Made by a program: the position numbers and the translations under genes. This document shows, piece after piece, positions 6,967-13,082 of a stretch of 13,082 bases of DNA. Source of the stretch: Asterionellopsis glacialis (Eukaryota; Bacillariophyta; Plagiogrammaphyceae; Rhaphoneidales; Asterionellopsidaceae); assembly GCA_014885115.2 (NCBI GenBank), contig WKLE02000319.1:1-13082 (forward strand), in the 5' to 3' direction. The notes under the pieces were generated by a model, which searched no databases, was not told the origin of the DNA, and saw only the letters and a program-made list of their open reading frames with translations. The number at the start of each line of letters is the position of its first letter. Positions within the stretch are counted from its first letter, which is position 1.

Positions 6967-8724
6967 ATGGGCGTTTCGAGACTATTTCGTCGACCAACAA
7001 AGAATCCACCGAAGGAGGGGAAAAATGAGCTTTCAGAAAATGTCCAGAAAGGAACAAAGATGGCAAGTATAAACATACGCCTAGATACACAAGAAAGTCA
7101 AACCACGAAACCAAGGGGTATTCTGAAACGGAGGGAACTTTCAATGTCTCCCTTATCAGCATCGACACAATCAGCACATGGAAGCGACAAGTACATTCGG
7201 GCTGGTTCTGCAAGTGTTAATACTCGGTCAACTATTAAATCTCATGATAGTTTAATATTTCAATCTATACCGTTACCAGATTGGGAATCAGCTATCGATG
7301 AGAAATCGAATCGTAAATATTATTACAACACCATCACGCATCAATCACAATGGACCGAACCTGACGATTATAGTGAAAAGTGGAACAGATACAGTGAAGC
7401 AAAAAATAAGTACAAGAAACACCATTTTGAAAAAAATTATACCAGTGAAGGATTTCGAAAACCAGGAAAGTCATTAAGAGCAGATAAATACTCCACTCCA
7501 GAAGATGTAAGAGAGGCAGCAACCATTATTGGTGACGGCGAAAATAGCGTTGCCGATGCAACGTCACCTATGTCCAGTAGCAAAACTGTAAGAAGACTTG
7601 TCGACAAATCCGATACGAAAGAAACCGATAACAACACTAGGAGTGCTCGATCTAACAAAAAGGGTTTTGGTAAGTTCTCAAGTAACATTAAGCAAAGAGG
7701 ATTTGATACCAGGAACTACGATGAAAATAGTCAGTTGCCTGTAAGTGAAGAAACCATATTCCGTAAGCCTAACAAACTTGCATTCTTTACGTCTTCAAAT
7801 ACTAATCCTGCACACGAAGGCAATCATCAGCCGGTCGTTGACGAGGAAACTCAATGGGATAAAAAATCTGTCTTTAAAGCTTTGGAAGCACATGAACGCC
7901 ACCGACAAGATTTCGCTTCTAGTCCTCATTCTCTGCAGGATTCGCGCCATGGAATAAGTTTGGCCGACAGTAACACACATACTGAAGACTGTAGTACACA
8001 ATGTAGTAACAGTCACTATTCAGAAGGTGAGACTCAAATTGACGAGGATGAAACAACATACTTTACCACAGATACAGATGACAATCGCACAGACTTTGAT
8101 TCACGTGACGACACTTCCTACTTCACAAGAGAAACATCAACTTCATCATTCAGAAGTAGTTATGATAGAGATGAGAATCATGAAGAAGAAAGGGATTACA
8201 GATATTCGATAACAAAAAGCACGCTTGATGGAAATTCTTCAGTAGCTTCTGGATTGTTCTCTGACGCTTCAGGACCACCACCGCCACCACCATTACTATC
8301 GCCGACTAATCGGGAAGATGTTGGTGCAGGAAAGATGTTGAATACAAATGGCTACGACTCAAATATTTCACATGCGAAAAGTTTTACAAGTGCTTCTACA
8401 GATTATTCGGTTACTGTGGACACTTTCGCGTCTGATGAAGATGGCACAGTTGGAACAGGCACTGAAGCAGTACTTCACGCACGAAGTTTTATGACAAGTA
8501 ACACAATGTCACAGGACGACCTAGAGAATAATTCAATGATGGGGGATGAGTTACTATTTAGAGAGTCTACCTATCGGACATGTCGTGCAGATGCAAATGT
8601 CAGTGGCGAACTAACAATGAAGGGACTTCATGGTGGTCACTGCAGAAACCTATCAAATAAAGGCAAGTCGAGATCATTGCCAAAATCAAAACTAAGCTAC
8701 CCTTCACAGCGATTATACTTGTAG
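6967..8724 (+). CDS. WW-domain protein 2 (longer paralogue; unspliced frame)
   Basis: This 585-residue frame starts at an ATG in AAAATGG context. Residues about 103-134 form a WW domain with Trp106, YYY at 118-120, Asn121, Trp129 and Pro132, expected to bind proline-rich ligands. A charged helix, an ADKYSTPEDVREA motif (172-184), a DEETQWDKKSVFKAL motif (292-306) and FDSRDD (377-382) follow, matching WW protein 1 in order. Beyond that is about 200 residues absent from the paralogue, Ser/Thr/Asp-rich and likely disordered, with a GPPPPPP run at 436-442 that could itself bind a WW or SH3-type domain. There is no signal peptide, membrane segment or catalytic domain; a cytosolic or nuclear adaptor is inferred. 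The unspliced stop is TAG at 8722-8724, but a GC-AG intron probably removes it and adds a second exon to 8977. Confidence 0.9.
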   Translation: MGVSRLFRRPTKNPPKEGKNELSENVQKGTKMASINIRLDTQESQTTKPRGILKRRELSMSPLSASTQSAHGSDKYIRAGSASVNTRSTIKSHDSLIFQSIPLPDWESAIDEKSNRKYYYNTITHQSQWTEPDDYSEKWNRYSEAKNKYKKHHFEKNYTSEGFRKPGKSLRADKYSTPEDVREAATIIGDGENSVADATSPMSSSKTVRRLVDKSDTKETDNNTRSARSNKKGFGKFSSNIKQRGFDTRNYDENSQLPVSEETIFRKPNKLAFFTSSNTNPAHEGNHQPVVDEETQWDKKSVFKALEAHERHRQDFASSPHSLQDSRHGISLADSNTHTEDCSTQCSNSHYSEGETQIDEDETTYFTTDTDDNRTDFDSRDDTSYFTRETSTSSFRSSYDRDENHEEERDYRYSITKSTLDGNSSVASGLFSDASGPPPPPPLLSPTNREDVGAGKMLNTNGYDSNISHAKSFTSASTDYSVTVDTFASDEDGTVGTGTEAVLHARSFMTSNTMSQDDLENNSMMGDELLFRESTYRTCRADANVSGELTMKGLHGGHCRNLSNKGKSRSLPKSKLSYPSQRLYL

Positions 8725-8801
8725 CTTTACACTCAGCAATGATTTTTATTCGAAAGGTCCTACTCTGTACGTATTGACATAAAAAGATTTTGCATGCACA
8801 G
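8663..8801 (+). other. Probable GC-AG intron near the 3' end of WW gene 2
   Basis: The donor reads AAAG|GCAAGT, the classical form of a GC donor, and the acceptor reads TGCATGCACAG|GA after a T/A-rich stretch. The 139-nt intron is in phase 1: the G at 8662 joins GA at 8802-8803 to make a Gly codon, and the frame continues open for 57 more codons. Splicing would remove the TAG at 8722-8724. No GT donor nearby gives a compatible phase. Confidence 0.5.
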
Positions 8802-8977
8802 GATTTAGTAATCCAACTTTCAGTAACGTTACCCCCGACAAATTTAAAATGAATGGAGGACTTGATGAGGACGATTCACCAATTCCACAAACTTTTAAGA
8901 GTTCAACCCATAAACAGGGCCTCATGTATCATATGTATTTACTATTTAGGTGGCACTTATATTCAGCATCCCTTTGA
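8802..8977 (+). CDS. Probable second exon of WW gene 2
   Basis: The frame entered after the proposed intron reads FSNPTFSNVTPDKF, then GGLDEDDSPIPQTFKSS, with the same polar Ser/Asn/Asp/Pro composition as the upstream tail. It ends at TGA 8975-8977. Spliced, the protein would be 623 residues instead of 585. The last part (about 20 residues after HKQG) is hydrophobic and less convincing, so a further splice or an earlier end cannot be excluded. The same sequence could be 3' UTR if the intron is not used. Confidence 0.5.
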
Positions 8978-9180
8978 TTGGAAAACAAAATCGAATATGG
9001 AAAATGCAAAAAGATTTACCATCGTTTTTGTTTATTTGTTTACACAACCAAGCATCGATAATTATATATTTTAGGGCAAATCTTAACTTTGGGAATTATT
9101 TGTATTCGTTATTTTTTCAGAAAATAATCATGCACTCCAGTGTAAGCGATGAAATCGATCCATTTCTTTCTTCTATACAC
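8978..9180. other. Short convergent intergenic region
   Basis: AT-rich spacer between the 3' ends of WW gene 2 and the alanine-rich protein gene. Overlapping frames here have no recognisable content, and presumably both 3' UTRs lie here. Confidence 0.5.
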
Positions 9181-11028
9181 TTAAATTGTACCCGAAACAG
9201 CATCTACTGCAGCTGTTGCAACTTCTGCTACTGCCGTTGCTGTTTTTAATGCACAATCAGCACAATCAGCAGCTACACCCTCTAAGACTTTGATGGAATC
9301 TACAGCATCTGCTGCCTTGGCTGCCAAAGATGTTACAGCAGTAGTGGCTGCATCAACAGCAGATGTAGATGCATCTGAAGCACTACTCGTAACAGCTTCT
9401 GGGGCAGTAGCAATGGCTTGAGCCACAGGTTCAGCTTTTTCTGTGACAGTAGCAATGGCTTGTGCTGCAGGTTCGGCTTTTTCTGTGACAGTAGCAATGG
9501 CTTGTGCTGCAGGTTCGGCTTTTTCTGTGGCAGCAGCAATGGCTTTTGCTGCAGGTTCGACTTTTTCTGTGGCAGCAGCAACGGCTTGTGCTGCAGGTTC
9601 GGCTTTTTCTGTGGCAGTAGCAACGGCTTGTGTTGCAGGTTCGGCTTTTTCTGTGACAGCAGCAACGGCTTGTGCTGCAGGTTCGGCTTTTTCTGTGGCA
9701 GCAGCAACGGCTTGAGCAGCGGGTTCTGTTGTTGGGGTGGTAGCATCAGCAGGAGGTTGAGTTTTTGATGCGGAAACTGCAGAAGCTTCAGCTACTGCTA
9801 CGGCTTCAGCTTCAGCGGCCTTTTCAATGACCTTTTCCGCAGCTTGAACGACATCTGCCATAACTGTATCTGCCGACTTCAATGCAGCCACAGCAGCCGT
9901 ATTGGCAGATTCGTCATTGGTAATTGCTTTAGCAACTGCTTCTACCGCCTTCTCATCTGCATTGATTCTCGTAACAGCATTTGTCGTGACTGATTTGATA
10001 ACTTCAACATCACCTGATTCAACTGCTGATTCTACATCCTTGATAGACTTAATTACATCGGCTGCCTTTGAATCTAATGACGCAACAGCCTTGGCATCTG
10101 TGGCTGCACTAGCTGCAACGCTTTCGGCAACAGCTTCAGCTGCCTTCATTTCTTTGACAACATCTGTGGCAGCTGATCCCAAGGCAGCATCAATTTTAGC
10201 ACTAACAGCCTTAGTGGCCTCCGTACCTCCTCCTGATGATGATGCTACTAGGGATGATTCAGCAGATTCAATTGATTTGATAACTTGTTCACCTGCAGCC
10301 TCTAGTTTTGTTACAGCAGATGTATCTGCTTTTGCAACACTAGTTACTGCTTCAGCAACTTTATCAGCATCCTTTATACTTTTTGTGACATCTGCAACAG
10401 ATGATTCTAACGATGCAACGGCTTGTTTCTTGTTCTCGATAACTTTCGTCGATTCGGATGCAACAGCTTCAACAGCTTTTTCGGCTTTCTTAATGGAAGC
10501 CTCCAAATCGGCAGTAACTGATTTTAATTCAGATACAGCATTCGTACCAGCAGCAGCACTTGTCGCTGCAGCTTCTGCTACAGCTTCAGCAGCCTTGATC
10601 GTTTTAACAACAATAGCTTCCTTAGCTGCATCACCAGCACCTTCCGTAGATGTCGTCATAATTTTGGTTGTAAGTTCATCAACAGCTTGTTCTGCAGCCT
10701 TGAAGGAATCTACAACCGACTTTTCAGCAGTTTCGATTTCTTCCGTAAAAAACTTTGTAAAACTTTCTTTGGGGTGAGACTTGATAGCCTCCCAATTCTT
10801 ACGAACAACATTCAAGCGTACCTCCAATGGTTCGTCACTTAGATAACTCTGTAATTGAGTTGTTGACGATGATGTTGATGGCGCTGTTCTAATAAAAGTG
10901 TTGGTGGCGACTTTTGTTTTTTGTGTTGATGTAGACGGTGCCACAAATGTGAATCCTTCTACACGGGACGGTTTGCTGCCCAACGACACCGAGAGGACAA
11001 TGGCGACGGAAAGAGATGAGAACTTCAT
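9181..11028 (-). CDS. Plastid-targeted alanine-rich helical repeat protein
   Basis: This 615-residue protein starts at an ATG in TCAAAATGA context. The N-terminus is a signal peptide whose predicted cleavage is VEG|FTFVAP with Phe26 at +1, the ASAFAP-type signal of complex plastids, followed by a Ser/Thr-rich transit-like stretch to about residue 60. Residues 65-110 are a conserved-looking charged segment with the only Trp (79). Residues about 130-415 are imperfect helical repeats of 35-40 residues (ADVIKSIKDAEKAVEAVA type). Residues about 434-545 are eight copies of a 14-residue unit (TEKAEPAAQAVAAA). The only two cysteines form CADC at 589-592. The amphipathic Ala/Lys/Glu pattern suggests a long helical protein of the stroma or a plastid membrane surface, perhaps structural, lipid-associated or stress-related as with other such low-complexity proteins. 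The exact role is unknown. TAA at 9181-9183. Confidence 0.9.
   Translation of the reverse strand: MKFSSLSVAIVLSVSLGSKPSRVEGFTFVAPSTSTQKTKVATNTFIRTAPSTSSSTTQLQSYLSDEPLEVRLNVVRKNWEAIKSHPKESFTKFFTEEIETAEKSVVDSFKAAEQAVDELTTKIMTTSTEGAGDAAKEAIVVKTIKAAEAVAEAAATSAAAGTNAVSELKSVTADLEASIKKAEKAVEAVASESTKVIENKKQAVASLESSVADVTKSIKDADKVAEAVTSVAKADTSAVTKLEAAGEQVIKSIESAESSLVASSSGGGTEATKAVSAKIDAALGSAATDVVKEMKAAEAVAESVAASAATDAKAVASLDSKAADVIKSIKDVESAVESGDVEVIKSVTTNAVTRINADEKAVEAVAKAITNDESANTAAVAALKSADTVMADVVQAAEKVIEKAAEAEAVAVAEASAVSASKTQPPADATTPTTEPAAQAVAAATEKAEPAAQAVAAVTEKAEPATQAVATATEKAEPAAQAVAAATEKVEPAAKAIAAATEKAEPAAQAIATVTEKAEPAAQAIATVTEKAEPVAQAIATAPEAVTSSASDASTSAVDAATTAVTSLAAKAADAVDSIKVLEGVAADCADCALKTATAVAEVATAAVDAVSGTI
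9397..9729 (-). repeat. Eight-copy 42-bp (14-residue) tandem repeat in the alanine-rich gene
   Basis: On the plus strand the unit reads about ggttcggctttttctgtgrcagyagcaayggcttgtgctgca. Eight in-frame copies are visible, the outermost two degenerate. Neighbouring copies differ by one to a few bases, so copy number is likely to vary between strains. Confidence 0.85.
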
Positions 11029-11282
11029 TTTGAAGAATGTTCTGTTTTTAGCAATGTGTGTTGAGAGTAATGTCTATACAGTCGGAGATGGTGAAATGAT
11101 ATGTGATTGGAGTGCACAATATCCGTTGGAAATCTTGTCTTGACCTCTTCTGTCGAGTCTATTGTAGCTTCTTCTTTTCCCTCCACAAAACGCACAAATA
11201 CAGACAGGATGAGGGAAGAGAAAATAATGTGCGAGCGAATCACGAACACATACTTTCTCGAACGTCAGCAGTCAACATGACA

Positions 11283-11573
11283 TCAAGAGAGAACGGAATC
11301 ATGGCTGCATGTGCTCGGTAGGACTACCAGTACTCGCTTGTAATCTAGACTACGGTAGACTCTAGAGAGAGATAGAACTAGCATTTCTAACGCACGATCC
11401 AGCTGTTTGGAGAATCTATCTGGATCGTCACAAGGAAAGGAGGATTTGTAGATAACGTAAGACTTCATTCCAAAATATACTAATTTTTTCGATAGCATTG
11501 TCCACGTCATTTTTTGCTGATGTGTCAAAATTTCAAATATGTATTTCACTGTCTGTAGGGCAAGTACTACCAT
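11283..11573 (-). CDS. Doubtful small hypothetical protein
   Basis: A minus-strand frame gives about 96 residues from the first ATG (around 11571-11573). It includes CDDPDRFSKQLDRALEMLVL and YKRVLVVLPS, a plausible amphipathic helix followed by a hydrophobic strand. The longer version begins only at a GTG. It overlaps an inverted repeat and sits in DNA that otherwise looks regulatory. No family is recognised, and chance is the main alternative. Confidence 0.15.
   Translation of the reverse strand: MVVLALQTVKYIFEILTHQQKMTWTMLSKKLVYFGMKSYVIYKSSFPCDDPDRFSKQLDRALEMLVLSLSRVYRSLDYKRVLVVLPSTCSHDSVLS
11394..11428. repeat. 9-bp inverted repeat (ACGATCCAG / CTGGATCGT)
   Basis: The arms at 11394-11402 and 11420-11428 are perfectly complementary with a 17-nt spacer. 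This may be a hairpin or dimer site; there is no T-tract to make it a terminator. Confidence 0.45.
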
Positions 11574-11632
11574 GTACACACAATATGTACCTTGTACACT
11601 TTCACTGGTATGTACAGGCACTGCACCACCCG

Positions 11633-11641
11633 TACCTGGTA
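11633..11641. promoter_or_regulatory. TACCWGGTA motif, copy 5
   Basis: Exact TACCTGGTA about 605 bp upstream of the alanine-rich gene start, followed by GGACCTACC, GGTACC and GGTAGGAC within 45 bp. Confidence 0.35.
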
Positions 11642-11989
11642 GGACCTACCGTACTGTGTCAGGTACCGTAAGGTAGGACTAGTCCTTCCTTCTTCGGTAC
11701 TGGAAATAAATCTCCTGACTCCTGACAGAGGTGACATCATGCAAAGGCAACTAATTTACAAAAGAGGTGTCATATCATGTTCTGTACAGTCAGTAGGTCC
11801 TCCAGTAAGTAGGTAGTCAAGTCCAAGGTTCTAGAGGATCTAGAATAAAAGTGCCCAGCACACCAACTCGGTGAAGAAATTGGTTTGATCAGTAATGGAA
11901 GAAATAACAAAAAAACTTCATCACCTGGAGAGTACAAGACTTCAAAGAACAAAGAAATCCCAACAATTGCAGCAACTTATCAAAACAAG

Positions 11990-13082
11990 AAAAGATTATT
12001 TATTTGTTATATTGCAGGAAAGAAGGGTGTCAATTCAAACTTTTAATTAGCACAAACACTGGTGATAGAACAATCCCTGGGGTATTTTTGGTTTAAAGGT
12101 TGATCCACCAGCTACAACTGTCCCATTGATGATGATAAAGTGAATATTTAGATGCATCCGGATTTTGTAGCAGGATTTGCTTTGTACTTTTGGCATCATT
12201 ATGATGTAATTAGTACAACAACTCCAGCACAGTTTGACATTTTGATGAAAACTGTTTTTAACATTCTTCAGCCAGAGTCATCCTAGTAATAGATGGAACA
12301 AAAACAAAAAAAACCAACACCTCCAACAATCCATCTTTACAAAAAGCTCTGTATACCCAAAGAAAATTATTATTTACCTAATGAATGCAAAGGGGCTGCA
12401 TTGTTTAAGAAAGTAGCAAAGTCCAATTTTGGTAGACAACCACTACCTATCCTAAAAAGCAGACTGCTTCTATCATGATACAATCTTCCAAACCAAGTCA
12501 ACAACAGTCTTCCTTTTATATGTTTGTAGATGTAGCCTCTACCAAATCACCAAACAACCCATTTACAAATTCCTATTCCTTCTAAGAAAAAAAATCTCTT
12601 CTTCCAGAGCAACTCAGAATTCAGGATGTACATCATGAAGATGGTCATTGCTTAAGAAGATCTACATTGGTTTCTCTTGGAATGGATTCAACAGTTCACC
12701 TTCCATCTTCATCTTTGATCTTTTGGCTATTAGTTTTTTCTTGTTTTTTTTACTATCCTGATAAAAATGGAACAAGCAAAGTAATGAAAAGGAATACATA
12801 TCTTTATCCTGGGTCAACTTATGATGCTCATCTGAATAAAAATTACATCTCTTGTACAAAGAAGTGGATAAGACAACAAGTTAGTACTAAGCTTGATGTT
12901 CATGCATGTAAAAAACAACACTAGGGTGTTGTGTGAATACTTTGATAGTTGTTTCAATCACATTCTGAAGAAGAATTGTTGTTTCAAGTGACACTAATCC
13001 AGGAGAAAGAGATCATTGCAAAGTTAGCATATATGATCATAGTGGAAGATTCATTTTCCCAGATATTGATATACCAGTAGAT
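11990..13082 (+). pseudogene. Degenerate AT-rich coding region, possibly an old mobile or transferred element
   Basis: Protein-like pieces lie in order on the plus strand but in changing frames. Near 12017-12093 a piece reads CRKEGCQFKLLIS and TGDRTIPGVF. At 12152-12286 a 44-residue frame contains HPDFVAGFALYFWHHYDVI and ends in three consecutive stops (TAG TAA TAG). At 12293-12478, in the same frame, an ATG-started 61-residue Lys-rich piece follows. From about 12450 a second frame reads on through one TAA to a TAG at 12922-12924. From about 12969 a third frame (IVVSSDTNPGERDHCKVSIYD...) is open to the window end. This pattern fits a decayed gene. The C-x4-C motif recalls zinc-binding ends of transposase-like proteins, but no family can be named. 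Composition is more AT-rich than the intact genes. Confidence 0.35.

Larger units (their letters stand above)
11029..11990. other. Gene-poor region upstream of the alanine-rich gene, with palindromic motifs
   Basis: This is the presumed promoter and leader of the minus-strand gene starting at 11028. It contains one TACCWGGTA copy inside a cluster of GGTAGGAC/GTACC strings (about 11630-11680), a related GGTAGGACTA near 11318, and a 9-bp inverted repeat at 11394-11428. The frame at 11025-11249 (minus) looks like a signal peptide but has no ATG. Confidence 0.45.

Noticed and set aside
6894..7213. Hydrophobic minus-strand frames opposite the start of WW gene 2
   Set aside because: The Lys/Arg/Ser/Thr codons of the real gene read hydrophobic on the complement. 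Neither frame is supported.
9333..9768. Open frames with perfect 14-residue repeats in other frames (FFC-SSNG type on plus, LLLPQKKPNLQHKP type on minus)
   Set aside because: These are the 42-bp DNA repeat read in other frames. A unit divisible by three stays open in several frames without being coding.
9902..10777. A 291-codon open frame on the plus strand opposite the alanine-rich gene
   Set aside because: It is the mirror of alanine, serine and valine codons in the real gene. The presequence, start context and repeats support the minus strand only.
11025..11249. A secreted-looking 74-codon frame upstream of the alanine-rich gene
   Set aside because: It has only a GTG start, no internal ATG, and overlaps the start codon of the real gene. 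It is most likely leader sequence.
1..13082. CRISPR array, tRNA or rRNA genes, bacterial operon or prophage
   Set aside because: No regularly spaced identical repeats, tRNA-like cloverleaf or rRNA sequence was seen, and gene structure is eukaryotic. The tandem units at 2361-2860 are diverged and lack unique spacers.

Overview
The window looks like nuclear DNA of a unicellular stramenopile, most likely a diatom. The evidence is the bipartite plastid-targeting presequence with Phe at the expected +1 position on the alanine-rich protein (minus strand, 9181-11028), two paralogous WW-domain proteins with long Ser/Thr/Asn-rich tails, intron-poor genes in AT-rich and sparsely coding DNA, and no bacterial operon or ribosome-binding-site layout. 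The assignment comes from reading the sequence alone; no database search was possible.

Layout. 1-1080: the tail of a possible cysteine-rich membrane protein, then decayed coding remnants. 1089-2003 (minus): an intact secreted protein built from two copies of a beta-rich domain that bacteria use in front of alpha/beta hydrolases. 2361-2860: three diverged tandem units of about 170 bp that run into the 3' end of the next gene. 2836-4161 (minus): WW-domain protein 1. 4162-6966: a long gene-poor interval holding a broken secreted-type reading frame (5506-6206, minus) and several copies of the nonamer TACCWGGTA. 6967-8724 (plus): WW-domain protein 2, which probably continues through a GC-AG intron into a second exon ending at 8977. 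9181-11028 (minus): a plastid-targeted, alanine-rich, repeat-built helical protein, convergent with WW protein 2. 11029-11990: mostly non-coding, with palindromic motifs. 11990-13082: very AT-rich DNA with coding-like pieces in all three plus frames interrupted by stops, a degenerate gene or mobile-element remnant that continues past the window.

The two WW genes share a WW domain and at least three later motifs in the same order, so they are a divergently oriented duplicate pair. Copy 1 ends about 50 residues after the last shared motif, at the edge of the tandem array, while copy 2 continues for about 200 residues or more. The array probably cut copy 1 short. Nothing indicates that the four main genes share a pathway. 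The most testable novelties are the five copies of TACCWGGTA lying only in non-coding DNA upstream of three genes, the GC-AG intron, the hydrolase-less tandem domain protein, and the plastid repeat protein whose only two cysteines form a CxxC motif.
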